From NCBI RefSeq assembly GCF_029894425.1, contig NZ_JARXYJ010000001.1, forward strand, positions 7,770,501-7,834,500: DNA of 64,000 nt, written 5' to 3'. This stretch comes from Streptomyces sp. SAI-127 (GTDB lineage: Bacteria; Actinomycetota; Actinomycetes; Streptomycetales; Streptomycetaceae). Below the pieces are notes generated by a model. That model had not been told where the DNA came from. It did no database searches and saw only the letters and a program-made list of their open reading frames with translations. Shown piece by piece: positions 42,697-51,477 of the stretch. How positions within the stretch are numbered: position 1 is the stretch's first letter; each line of letters opens with the position of its first letter. Position numbers and translations under genes: made by a program.

Positions 42697-44146
42697 CTAC
42701 GACGCCTGTGTCCCGCCCGGCGGCAGCGCCCCGCACAGTGCGTCCAGCGCCGCCGCGTACGCGTGCTCGGAAGGTGTCGCGTACCCCACGACCAGGCCGT
42801 CGTGGGCCGGCATGTCCGTGTCCGGGTGACGGAACTCCGCGAGCCCGTCCAGCGCCACGCCCTGCCAGATCGCGGCCTTGACGGCGGACCGCTCGGTGCC
42901 CGGAGGCAGCCGCAGCACCGCGTGCAGCCCCGCCGCGACCCCGCTGGCCTCGATGTGCGGCGCGCGCTCGGCCAGCGCGGCGACGAGCCGGTCCCGGCGG
43001 CCGCGGTACCGCTGCCGCATCTGCCGTACGTGACGGTCGTAGGACCCCGAGACGATGAGGTCGGCGAGGGCCAGCTGGTCGAGCACGCTCGCCCAGGCCT
43101 CCCGCTCGCCCTTGGCCGCGAGCACGTCACCGACGTACCGCTCGGGCAGCACCATCCACCCCAGCCGCACCGCGGGTGAGAGGCTCTTGCTGACCGAGCC
43201 GATCAGGATCACCCGCTCGGGGTCGAGGCTCTGCAGGGCGCCGACGGGCTTGCGGTCGTAGCGGAACTCCCCGTCGTAGTCGTCCTCCAGCACCACCGCG
43301 CCACGCGCGCGTGCCCAGTCGACCACCGCGGCCCGGCGCTCGGCGTGCAGCGGACCGCCGGTGGGGAACTGGTGCGCGGGCGTGAGCAGTACGGCCCGCT
43401 CGCGGGTCAGCCGGTCGACGCGTGCGCCGTGTTCGTCGAGGGGGAGCGGCACGGTCCGTACGCCCTCGGCCGCCAGCAGCTCCCGGTGGAAGGGCAGTCC
43501 GTACGCCTCCACGGCCAGGGGGCCGCGCAGGGGCCGCCGGCCACCGCCACCGGCGCCCCCGAAGAGCAGCCGCAGGGCATGCGCGAACCCGGAGCAGATG
43601 ACGATCCGGTCCGGCTCCGTCCGCACGCCACGCGCGCGTGCGAGGTATCCGGCGAGGGCCGCTCTGAGCTCCGGCCGTCCGGCGGGGTCACCGGGCCCGA
43701 AGACCTCGTTGGGTGCCTGGTGGAGGGCCCGGCGGTAGGAGGCGAGCCAGGCGGTTCGGGGGAAGCCGGAGGCGTCAGGGGTGCCTTGGCGGAGGTCGTG
43801 ACGGGTGGAACGCGCGCGCGGGTGGGGGGCCGGCTTCCTCGGGCGTACGGCGGGATGGAGCGGCCGGGACCGTTCGGCGACGCGGGTGCCGGAGCCCTGG
43901 CGGGCGGTGAGCCAGCCCTCGGCGACGAGTTCGGCGTAGGCGTCGGCCACCGTGTTGCGGGCGACGCCGAGGTCGGCGGCGAGTGAGCGGGTAGGGCGGC
44001 AGCCGGGTGCCGGGGGCGAGCCGCCCGCTGTCTACGGCGTCCCGCAGCGCCCGGATCAGCGCGGCCCGCTTGCTCCCCGGACCGGAGAGCTCGAGGTGCA
44101 GGTCGGAGCCGATCCGCTCCGCGTAATTGACCCATGATTCCGCCAT
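42697..44146 (-). pseudogene. MocR/PdxR-type regulator (GntR + aminotransferase), frameshifted
   Basis: The intact protein would be about 482 residues: a GntR winged helix fused to a fold-type I PLP aminotransferase domain. The N-terminus 'MAESWVNYAERIGSDLHLEL' to APGTRLPP is in one frame from the ATG at 44146. From RSLAADLGVARNTVADAYAE onward the product is in another frame to the stop at 42697. Deleting one base at about 43992 (CCCTACCCGC to CCCTCCCGC) restores LPPSRSLAADLG. The PLP Lys is in GSVSKSLSPAVRLGWMV, and the Asp in LEDDYDGEFRYDR is kept. The gene is divergent from an AhpD-like gene, the usual arrangement. It is a recent mutation or a sequencing error. Confidence 0.88.
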
Positions 44147-44154
44147 GGAAGTGC

Positions 44155-44186
44155 ACCCTACAGCCGGTCTTTCCGGGCCGTAGGTT
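44155..44186. promoter_or_regulatory. Divergent -10 elements between the MocR-type and AhpD-like genes
   Basis: TAGGGT on the minus strand (44155-44160) lies 8 bases before the regulator ATG. TAGGTT on the plus strand (44181-44186) lies 6 bases before the AhpD-like ATG. Only 46 bases separate the two starts, so the promoters overlap and the regulator probably controls both. Confidence 0.5.
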
Positions 44187-44192
44187 CATCAC

Positions 44193-44669
44193 ATGACGAC
44201 GAACACGAACGTGACAGGTACGGCTCGGCTGAACTTCGCGAAGGCCGCCCCGAAGGTGTTCCGGGCCCTGATCGGCTTCGACGCGGCCGCCCGCGAGGGC
44301 CTCGACCCCACCCTCGTCGAACTGATCCAGATCCGCGCCTCCCACCTCAACCACTGCGCGTACTGCCTCCACATGCACACCAACGACGCCCGCAAGGCCG
44401 GTGAGACGGAGGACCGCCTGCACATGGTCCCGGTCTGGCGAGAGGCCCGCCATTTCTTCACGGAGAAGGAACAGGCCGCCCTGGCCCTCACGGAGGCGGT
44501 GACGCTGGTGGCCGACGGCGGAGTCCCCGACACGGTCTACGCGGAGGCCGCGGCCCGCTTCGACGAGCAGGAACTGGCCCACGTCCTGTCCTTGATCCTC
44601 GCGATCAACACATGGAACAGGGTGGCGCTGTCGACGGCGAAGGTGGCGGGGACGGACGAGCGGGGGTGA
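44193..44669 (+). CDS. Carboxymuconolactone decarboxylase / AhpD-like protein
   Basis: A 158-residue all-helical protein of the AhpD/CMD superfamily. 'ELIQIRASHLNHCAYCLHMH' is the E-x8-C-x-x-C-x3-H active-site pattern of AhpD-type alkylhydroperoxidases. 'ARHFFTEKEQAALALTEAVT' is the second signature. A peroxidase or thiol-disulphide role is inferred. The neighbouring divergent MocR-type regulator is the frequent partner of such genes in actinobacteria. Probably leaderless. Confidence 0.9.
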   Translation: MTTNTNVTGTARLNFAKAAPKVFRALIGFDAAAREGLDPTLVELIQIRASHLNHCAYCLHMHTNDARKAGETEDRLHMVPVWREARHFFTEKEQAALALTEAVTLVADGGVPDTVYAEAAARFDEQELAHVLSLILAINTWNRVALSTAKVAGTDERG

Positions 44670-44835
44670 GGGAGGGGGGCCGCCAGAGGAGCGGGCGGGG
44701 GAGGGCCCTGGCTGTGTCCTGCGGCTCCCGGGCCACCGGTCCGGCGGCCCCCTCTCGTGCCGGTCCCTCGATCCACCGCGACGGCGCGCCCCAGCGGTGC
44801 CCAACCCGCCCGCCCCCCTCGGCCCGTCCGCCGCC

Positions 44836-46323
44836 CTACGCCGTCATCGGCCGGTCGTACGGCCCGATGGGTGCCGGCAGTCGCGAACTCCCCGTCAGAT
44901 ACCGGTCGACCGCCGCCGCGACCGCGCGCCCCTCGGCGATCGCCCACACGATCAACGACTGCCCCCGAGCGGCGTCCCCCGCAGCGAACACCCCGGGCAC
45001 ATTCGTACCGAACCCCGCATCCCGCGCGACCGTCCCCCGGGGCTCCATCCCCAGCCCCAACTGCTCCACGAGCCCATCCCCCAGGTCAGGCCCGGAGAAC
45101 CCCAGCGCCAGCAGCACAAGGTCGGCGGGAAGCGTCCGCCCCGTCCCCGCCACCGGCCGCCGCGCCGCGTCCACCTCGACGAGATGCAGCGACCGCACAT
45201 GTCCGTCCCCGTCCCCGGTGAAGCGCAGCGTGGACGCCGCGAACAACCGCGCGTCCGCGTCGGCCGCGGGCGCGGTCTCCAGGTCCCGGGCCTCCTCGTG
45301 CGCCGCCGACAGCCGGTAGATCTTCGGATACGTGGGCCACGGCTCGGCATCCTCGTCCCGTTCACCCCCGGGCTGCGCATAGATGTCCAACTGGGTCACG
45401 GAGGCGGCCCCTTCACGCACCGCGGTCCCCAGACAGTCGGCCCCCGTGTCACCTCCACCCACGATCACGACATGCTTCCCGGCGGCCGACATCGGGGACA
45501 CCGCCAGATCCCCCTCGCGTACCCGGTTGGCCAACGGCAGATACTCCATGGCCTGCTGAACCCCGGCCAAATCCCGCCCCGGCACGTCCAGCTCGCGCCA
45601 CGCCGTGGCCCCGGTGGCGATCACCACCGCGTCGTACCGCGACCTGAGCTCCGCCGCCCCTACGTCGCGCCCGACCACCGTGGACGTACGGAACTTCGTC
45701 CCCTCGGCCCGCATCTGCTCGATCCGCCGCTCCAGATGGTGCTTCTCCATCTTGAACTCGGGGATGCCGTACCGCATGAGCCCGCCGAGCCGGTCGTCCT
45801 TCTCGTAGACGGCGACCGTGTGGCCCGCCCGGGTCAACTGCTGTGCCGCGGCGAGCCCGGTCGGCCCCGACCCGATCACCGCGACGGTCCGCCCGGACAA
45901 CCGGTCCGGTGGTCGCGGCGGCGCGAACCCGAGCTCCCAGGCCCGGTCGGCGACGGCCGCCTCGACGTTCTTGATGGTGACGGCCGGCTGGTTGATGGCG
46001 AGGACACACCCCGCCTCGCACGGCGCCGGACACAACTTCCCCGTGAACTCGGGGAAGTTGTTCGTCGCGTGCAGCCGGTCGGCGGCCTGCCGCCAGTCCT
46101 CCCGGGAGACCAGGTCGTTCCACTCGGGGATGAGATTCCCCAGCGGACAGGCTTCGTGGCAGAACGGGATGCCGCAGTCCATGCAGCGGTCCGCCTGCTT
46201 GCTGATGATGGGCAGCAACGCCCCGGGGACGTACACCTCGTCCCAGTCCCGGACCCGCTCCTCGACCGGCCTGCGGGGCCAGTCCTGGCGAGGTGTGGTC
46301 ATGAATCCCTTGGGATCGGCCAT
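44836..46323 (-). CDS. gltD: Glutamate synthase small subunit (orphan GltD)
   Basis: A 495-residue FAD/NADPH and Fe-S flavoprotein. The GltD N-terminus has two Cys clusters, 'ADRCMDCGIPFCHEACPLGN' and 'CPAPCEAGCVLAINQPAVTI'. The FAD GxGxxG is VAVIGSGPTGLAAA, the NADPH GGGDTG site is HVVIVGGGDTGADCLG, and the C-terminal FAD contact is GVFAAGDAARGQSLIVWAI. It transfers electrons from NADPH to the GltB large subunit, which makes glutamate from glutamine and 2-oxoglutarate. No gltB is adjacent, so it may be a second copy or serve another oxidoreductase. ATG with GGAAG 6 bases upstream. Confidence 0.93.
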   Translation of the reverse strand: MADPKGFMTTPRQDWPRRPVEERVRDWDEVYVPGALLPIISKQADRCMDCGIPFCHEACPLGNLIPEWNDLVSREDWRQAADRLHATNNFPEFTGKLCPAPCEAGCVLAINQPAVTIKNVEAAVADRAWELGFAPPRPPDRLSGRTVAVIGSGPTGLAAAQQLTRAGHTVAVYEKDDRLGGLMRYGIPEFKMEKHHLERRIEQMRAEGTKFRTSTVVGRDVGAAELRSRYDAVVIATGATAWRELDVPGRDLAGVQQAMEYLPLANRVREGDLAVSPMSAAGKHVVIVGGGDTGADCLGTAVREGAASVTQLDIYAQPGGERDEDAEPWPTYPKIYRLSAAHEEARDLETAPAADADARLFAASTLRFTGDGDGHVRSLHLVEVDAARRPVAGTGRTLPADLVLLALGFSGPDLGDGLVEQLGLGMEPRGTVARDAGFGTNVPGVFAAGDAARGQSLIVWAIAEGRAVAAAVDRYLTGSSRLPAPIGPYDRPMTA

Positions 46324-46503
46324 GGCCGTCTTCCTTGCTCGCGCTGGTGACGCCCTCGCGTCCGCCGTGGCCGTGCGTCATCGGGCGGCACTCCTGCGGA
46401 ACTCCTTCCGGCCACGATACGGCCGATCGGCCACTCGCGCAGAGTGCCGGTAAGCCGCTGGGACAGCGCTTTCTCCGCGCTCGGAGGACGGTGTGCGCGA
46501 CGC

Positions 46504-46983
46504 TCACGTGAGGGCCAGCACGTACGCCAGCGCCGCCGCGCCCGAGGCGACCGCGCGGATGTGGTTCCACATCGTCCACTCGCGCACATACGTCGGCCAG
46601 TACGCCGCCGCCTCAGGGGTGCCCGGGTCCAGCTTGAGCAGGGCGTCGTTGCGGGGCACGTTCGCCACCATCGTCAGCCCGAACGACCCGAACAGATACA
46701 GCGCGCTGCCCACCAGCAGCTCCACCGTCCCCTCGTCCGGCCAGAGCACGAACGTCACCACCGCGATCACCGCGCACAGCACCGCGGAGCCCGCGAACAC
46801 GGCCATGAACGGCGGCCGCACCGCGGTCACATTGATCGCGTTCATCGCGGCGACGCCCTGCGCGGGCGGCAACTCGGCGAGCCCCCTCATCACAAAGGTC
46901 GAGAACGCACAGAAGACCCCGGCCACCAGCCCGGTCCCGAGCACCCCCAGCACGACCAACCAGAAGTAAGGCCCGTCGATCAT
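46504..46983 (-). CDS. DUF1772 / anthrone oxygenase family membrane protein
   Basis: A 159-residue protein with four hydrophobic helices in the DUF1772 pattern: 'YFWLVVLGVLGTGLVAGVFC', 'PPFMAVFAGSAVLCAVIAVV', 'SALYLFGSFGLTMVANVPRN' and HIRAVASGAAALAYVLALT. The motif NVPRNDALLK and the Trp-rich WTMWNHIR are typical. Some relatives are anthrone oxygenases of polyketide pathways, but most are uncharacterised. ATG at 46983; GTGs two codons upstream are alternatives, and GGAG precedes them. The gltD gene follows after 180 bases. Confidence 0.85.
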   Translation of the reverse strand: MIDGPYFWLVVLGVLGTGLVAGVFCAFSTFVMRGLAELPPAQGVAAMNAINVTAVRPPFMAVFAGSAVLCAVIAVVTFVLWPDEGTVELLVGSALYLFGSFGLTMVANVPRNDALLKLDPGTPEAAAYWPTYVREWTMWNHIRAVASGAAALAYVLALT

Positions 46984-47192
46984 CACCACACCAGCTCCCG
47001 CCTCCGGCCGAGCCCCAGGCCCAGCGCCACCCGTTCCCACCAGTCAATCCCGCCCCCACCTCCCGGACCATGGCCATGGCGCGCACCCCCATAACCGAAC
47101 GTCCACCCCACCCGAACGCCTGAGGTCCGTCACACCAGTTGTTCCGCCGGTCGTCCGTCTCCGCCGGGCCCCAGCAGCAGGTGCCGGAGCCC

Positions 47193-47906
47193 TCAACCCG
47201 GCGCCTGAGCCACCCCCTCCACCATTCCCATGACCCGCCACCCCCTGAGCACCGCCTCCACACCCCCCGAGATCCGTCGCCGCGCCTCGTGCCGCGTCAC
47301 CCCGCTCATCAGCAACGTGTCATACGGCGTGTCCACATGCCGCACGGAAGCCACCACCGCCGAGATCACCGCGCCCTCCGACAAGGCTCGTCCCGCCGCG
47401 CTCCGCCCCACACGCCCGCTGCCGCGCAGGGACGCATGCGAGGCGATGGCCCGAGCCCGCTCGTCAGGGCACCCCGGAAACAACCGCTGTATCTCCGCCG
47501 CGAACGCCTCGGTGAACCGCACGTCCTCCGCCGCCCGCCGCCGCGCGTCCCGCACCCGGCGCCGCCGCCGTGCCTCCGCGTCGGCCAGGCACCGCTCCTC
47601 GGCCCGCGCCAGCCCCGCCTCCTCGACGAGGACGCCCTGCCGTTCGTAACGCCCCCTGCGCCGGCTGAACCGCACGACGACCGCCGACAGCGCACTCTCC
47701 TCCCGCGAGCGGCGCGTGAGCGCGGTGTCGCCGCGCGGCAGGAACACCAGGTGCCCGAGGTCGGCGCAGTCGAGACACCGCGGCGCCCCGCCCTCGACGA
47801 CGAGCATCGCCAACGGCCCGCCCCGGCACTCCGCACAGTGCCGTCTCCGCAACGGCTGGACGACAAGGGGTCCGCCGGGGGTCGGGGGAGTCGCGAGGCC
47901 TGTCAT
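47193..47906 (-). CDS. DUF2293 domain protein
   Basis: A 237-residue soluble protein. The N-terminus has a zinc-finger-like Cys set, RRHCAECRGG and APRCLDCADLGH, then a basic helical middle (EARRRRRVRDARRRAAED). The C-terminal DUF2293 domain shows 'FAAEIQRLFPGCPDERARAI', GRVGRSAAGRAL and VRHVDTPYDTLLMSGVTRHEA. Function unknown; the basic composition and Cys pairs suggest nucleic-acid contact. The start at 47906 lacks a good ribosome site. Divergent from the kinase-like gene. Confidence 0.8.
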   Translation of the reverse strand: MTGLATPPTPGGPLVVQPLRRRHCAECRGGPLAMLVVEGGAPRCLDCADLGHLVFLPRGDTALTRRSREESALSAVVVRFSRRRGRYERQGVLVEEAGLARAEERCLADAEARRRRRVRDARRRAAEDVRFTEAFAAEIQRLFPGCPDERARAIASHASLRGSGRVGRSAAGRALSEGAVISAVVASVRHVDTPYDTLLMSGVTRHEARRRISGGVEAVLRGWRVMGMVEGVAQAPG

Positions 47907-48031
47907 GAGGGGTTCATTCCCCGGCCATGCTCATTACTGACACCGACCAACCGGTGTGTGATCCCTGCCCGCAGCCCACCGGGTCCACGAGCGCGACGCC
48001 TTCGGAACATCGGCTGACGCATCATGGCCGT

Positions 48032-48664
48032 GTGCGACTCGAAGCGATCACCTGGGAACGGCTCGGCGAGCAGCTGGCCGACCGGCTCCTCGACCTGCAG
48101 CCGGCCGACGGCAGCCCCTGGCCCCGAGTCGCCCTCGACGGCGCCCCGGCAGCCCGCCCCGGTGAACTCGCCGAGCGTGTCGCCGAGGCTCTGCGGATAC
48201 GCGGCCGCCCTTCGCTCGTCGTCGGCACGGAGGGCTTCCTGCGCCCCGCCTCGCTCCGTCTGGAATACGGCCACCACGACCTGGAGGCCTACTACAGCGG
48301 CTGGTTCGACACCGGCGCTCTCTGGCGCGAGGTCTTCGGCCCCCTCGAACCCGGCGGCGACGGCCGAGTCCTGCCCGACCTGTGGGACCCGGTCACCGAC
48401 CGCGCCACTCGCAGTTCCTACGTCCATCTCCCGCCCGGCGGCGTCCTGTTGCTCCACGGCCCCCTCCTGCTGCGCCACTGGTTCCCCTTCGACCTGACCG
48501 TCCACGTCCTCCTCTCCGAGGGCGCGCTCCGCCGCCGTACCCCCGAGCCCGACCACTGGACCCTCCCCGCCTACGAGCGCTACGCCGACGAGACCGACCC
48601 GGCCGGCACGGCCGACGTCCTCGTCCGCGCCGACGACCCCCGCCACCCGGCGTGGAGCGGCTGA
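48032..48664 (+). CDS. Uridine kinase-like protein
   Basis: A 210-residue protein usually annotated as uridine kinase in Streptomyces. It has the P-loop-kinase-like layout, but the usual GxxxxGK[ST] loop is replaced by RVALDGAPAARPGELAER. Other motifs are 'LEYGHHDLEAYYSGWFDTGA', GGVLLLHGPLLLRHWFP and VHVLLSEGALRRRT. With no Lys in the P-loop, true kinase activity is doubtful. The GTG at 48032 starts the conserved RLEAITWERLGEQLAD; an ATG at 47927 in frame is less likely. CATCAT six bases upstream may be a -10. Confidence 0.75.
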   Translation: MRLEAITWERLGEQLADRLLDLQPADGSPWPRVALDGAPAARPGELAERVAEALRIRGRPSLVVGTEGFLRPASLRLEYGHHDLEAYYSGWFDTGALWREVFGPLEPGGDGRVLPDLWDPVTDRATRSSYVHLPPGGVLLLHGPLLLRHWFPFDLTVHVLLSEGALRRRTPEPDHWTLPAYERYADETDPAGTADVLVRADDPRHPAWSG

Positions 48665-48823
48665 CCCGGGCCGTCCGGGGACCGTGGCGTCGCTGCCCGA
48701 GCCCGGCCGCCGTCACCGAAGGGTTCCGGGTGCGGGCCCCCGCGGGCGCGACGAGAATGTAGGGCGCCGGGACTTGCGGTGCCGTCCGCGCCGCGCCGGC
48801 CGTCCGGCACCGGGAGGTACTCC

Positions 48824-49255
48824 ATGACCACCGCCGGAGACATCATGCACCGGGGTGCCCAGTGGATCCCCGCCCACGAGACCCTCGACCGCGCCGCCCA
48901 GCTGATGCGTGAACTCGGCGTGGGCGCCCTGCCCATCAGTGACGCGAACGAACGGCTGTGCGGCATTCTCACCGACCGCGACATCGTCATCGGCTGTGTG
49001 GCCGTGGGCCACGACCCGGCCAAGGTCACCGCGGGAGAGATGGCCCAGGGCACACCCCGCTGGATCGACGCGAGCGCCGACGTCGCCGACGTCCTGCACG
49101 AGATGGAGGAGCACCGGATCCGCAGGCTCCCCGTCATCGAGAACAAGCGCCTGGTGGGCATGATCAGTGAGTCCGACCTGGCCCGGCACCTGACGGACGA
49201 GCAGATCGCCGGCTGGGCCGAGAGCGTCTATGCGCGCAGCTCCACCACCCACTGA
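48824..49255 (+). CDS. CBS domain pair protein
   Basis: A 143-residue stand-alone Bateman module of two CBS motifs. The first is MTTAGDIMHRGAQWIPAHE to GILTDRDIVIGCVAVG, and the second is GEMAQGTPRWIDASADVADV to LVGMISESDLARHLTDEQ. Such modules bind adenosine nucleotides and act as regulatory subunits; many Streptomyces members respond to stress or hypoxia. ATG with GGGAGG 6 bases upstream. The adjacent convergent gene encodes the Mg2+ channel CorA, which may or may not be coincidental. Confidence 0.92.
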   Translation: MTTAGDIMHRGAQWIPAHETLDRAAQLMRELGVGALPISDANERLCGILTDRDIVIGCVAVGHDPAKVTAGEMAQGTPRWIDASADVADVLHEMEEHRIRRLPVIENKRLVGMISESDLARHLTDEQIAGWAESVYARSSTTH

Positions 49256-49276
49256 CCGTCCCGCGGACGACCCCCG

Positions 49277-50404
49277 TCAAAGCCAGCCGTTGCGCCGGAA
49301 GCCGCGGTAGAGCACGCCACAGGCTACGGCTATGACGCCCATGACCAACGGGTAGCCGAACGTCCAGTGCAGCTCCGGCATGTGGTCGAAGTTCATGCCG
49401 TACACACCGCAGACCATCGTCGGGACGGCGATCACCGCGGCCCAGGCCGTGATCTTCCGCATGTCCTCGTTCTGCGAGACCGTCACCTGCGCTAGGTGGG
49501 CCTGCAGGATCGAGTTGAGCAGTTCGTCGAACGCGGCGATCTGCTCCTTGGCGCGCAGCAGATGGTCGGAGACATCGCGGAAGTACGCCTGTATCTCCGG
49601 GGCGATGACGTGGATCGGGCGTGTGGAGAGCTCCTCGAGCGGGCGGCTGAGCGGGACCACCGCCCGCTTCAGCTCCAGGAGTTCGCGCTTGAGCTGGTAG
49701 ATGCGGCCCGGGTCGACCCGGGCGCCGTTCTCCGCGAACACCGCCGTCTCGACCAGGTCGATGTCCGACTGCATCGAGTCGGTGACGTCCAGGTAGTCGT
49801 CGACCACATGATCCGCGATCGCGTGCAGCACCGCGGCCGGCCCCTTGGCGAGCTGCTGAGGGTCGGACTCCAGCTCCTCGCGCAGCGGACCCAGCGATCC
49901 GTGACTGCCGTGCCGCACCGTGATCACGAAGTCCTCGCCGGCGAACACCATGATCTCTCCGGTGTTGACCACTTCGCTCGTCGCCGTGAGCTCCTCGTGC
50001 TCGACGTAGCAGACCGTCTTGAACACCGCGAACAGCGTCTCGCCGTAGCGCTCCACCTTCGGGCGCTGATGGGCCTCGACCGCGTCCTCGACGGCCAGCG
50101 GGTGCAGGTCGAAGAGGTCCGCGATGCCCTCGAACTCATGGTCCGACGGCTCGTGCAGTCCGAGCCAGACGAAGCCGTCCCGGCTCTTGCGCACCCGCTC
50201 CACGGTGTCGACCAGATCACCGTCGACCGGGATGCGGGATCCCTCCCTGTACGTCACGCAGTTGACGACCGAGGTGCCCAGCGGGGAGCGGGCGTGATGG
50301 CTCAGGTCGACGCGCGGGCGCCGCCGGGCCAGCCGGGCCACCTTGCGCAGGCCGCCGACGCTGCCGAGGCTCGTGACCTTTCGCAGATTCCCTGCCATGG
50401 ACAT
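49277..50404 (-). CDS. corA: CorA family Mg2+/Co2+ transporter
   Basis: A 375-residue pentameric channel subunit. A long cytoplasmic N-terminal domain precedes two C-terminal membrane helices. The selectivity motif YGMNF follows the first helix (AWAAVIAVPTMVCGVYGMNF), and the second helix ends the protein with GVLYRGFRRNGWL. The stalk helix contains 'LRAKEQIAAFDELLNSILQA' and VTVSQNEDMRKITAW. ATG at 50404 with GAGGAG 6 bases upstream; the ATG two codons later is possible. Regulation by Mg2+ binding in the cytoplasmic domain is family knowledge. Confidence 0.93.
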   Translation of the reverse strand: MSMAGNLRKVTSLGSVGGLRKVARLARRRPRVDLSHHARSPLGTSVVNCVTYREGSRIPVDGDLVDTVERVRKSRDGFVWLGLHEPSDHEFEGIADLFDLHPLAVEDAVEAHQRPKVERYGETLFAVFKTVCYVEHEELTATSEVVNTGEIMVFAGEDFVITVRHGSHGSLGPLREELESDPQQLAKGPAAVLHAIADHVVDDYLDVTDSMQSDIDLVETAVFAENGARVDPGRIYQLKRELLELKRAVVPLSRPLEELSTRPIHVIAPEIQAYFRDVSDHLLRAKEQIAAFDELLNSILQAHLAQVTVSQNEDMRKITAWAAVIAVPTMVCGVYGMNFDHMPELHWTFGYPLVMGVIAVACGVLYRGFRRNGWL

Positions 50405-50645
50405 CCGGATCTCCTCGCGTGGATCTCCCAGCGACGCGTGTCTGCGTCCTGGCGGGCCAGTTTGCCAGGCCGACGTAAGCGTCGGGTGAGCCTGTGGGCA
50501 TGGAGGGTTCCGCTTGGTTCCCGCCTGTGGACAACCGGCCGGCGCCCGCCTCGGCGCCGTCGCCTCGTCGGACGGAGGCCGGCCAGGTCGCCGTAGGACC
50601 GCGTCGTCCGTTTCGGACAAGCCCGCCAACTGGGATCATCGCGGC

Positions 50646-51440
50646 ATGACACGAACCGACCGGTATCTCCTCGACAACCGGCAGACGGAGGCGGGAGAGC
50701 GCTTCGACGCCTTCGCCACCCTCTTCGACCCCACGACCTTCCGGCACATCGAAGGATTCGGCATCGGATCCGGCTGGCGCTGCTGGGAGGTCGGCGCGGG
50801 CGGCACGTCCGTGGTGTCCTGGCTGGCCAAGAAGGTCGGTCCGACCGGAAAGGTCGTCGCGACCGACATCGACACCACGCGCCTGGCCGCGGCGGGCCGC
50901 CCGCCGGTGGACGTACGCGTTCACGACGTGAGCGCCGAGGAACCGCCGGGGGAGGACTTCGACCTGGTGCACGCCCGGCTCGTCCTCGTCCATGTGCCGG
51001 ACCGGGAACGGGCGTTGCGGTCGATGATCAAGTCCCTGCGCCCCGGCGGACGGCTCCTGCTGGAGGACGCCGACCCCGCCCTGCAACCCCTGACCTGCCC
51101 CGACGAGCGCGGCCCCGAGCAGCAACTGGCGAACCGGCTGCGCCAGGGGTTCCGCCGGCTGCTCGCCGACCGCGGCGCCGACCTCTCCTACGGCCGCACC
51201 CTCCCGCGCCTGCTTCGCGAGGCCGGTCTGCGCCAGGTGACGGCCGACGCCTACTTCCCGCTCGCCTCGCCGGCCTGTGCCGCCCTGGAGTCCGCCACGA
51301 TCCGCCAGATCCGCGAGCAGCTCGTCACGGCGGGCCTCGCCACGGACGAGGACATCGACCGCCACCTCGCCAACGTCGCCACCGGCACGATGGACCTGGC
51401 CACGGCCCCGTTGATCTCGGCATGGGGCCGCAAGGCGTAG
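50646..51440 (+). CDS. SAM-dependent methyltransferase
   Basis: A 264-residue class I methyltransferase. Motif I is CWEVGAGGTSVVSWLAKKVG, the acidic loop is KVVATDIDTTRLAA, motif IV is EDFDLVHARLVLVHVPDRER, and MIKSLRPGGRLLLEDADP follows. The N-terminus RTDRYLLDNRQTEAGERFD is characteristic of a group common in actinobacteria and near natural-product loci, but the substrate here is unknown. No ribosome site; GATCAT 6 bases before the ATG is a weak -10. Divergent from corA with about 240 bases between starts. Confidence 0.87.
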   Translation: MTRTDRYLLDNRQTEAGERFDAFATLFDPTTFRHIEGFGIGSGWRCWEVGAGGTSVVSWLAKKVGPTGKVVATDIDTTRLAAAGRPPVDVRVHDVSAEEPPGEDFDLVHARLVLVHVPDRERALRSMIKSLRPGGRLLLEDADPALQPLTCPDERGPEQQLANRLRQGFRRLLADRGADLSYGRTLPRLLREAGLRQVTADAYFPLASPACAALESATIRQIREQLVTAGLATDEDIDRHLANVATGTMDLATAPLISAWGRKA

Positions 51441-51477
51441 GACGGGCGCGGAAGCCGGGGCGCCGGGCTGCCGGTCG

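Noticed and set aside
46421..46432. GGCCGATCGGCC palindrome upstream of gltD as an operator
   Set aside because: Short G/C palindromes are expected by chance at this base composition, and there is no supporting promoter geometry.
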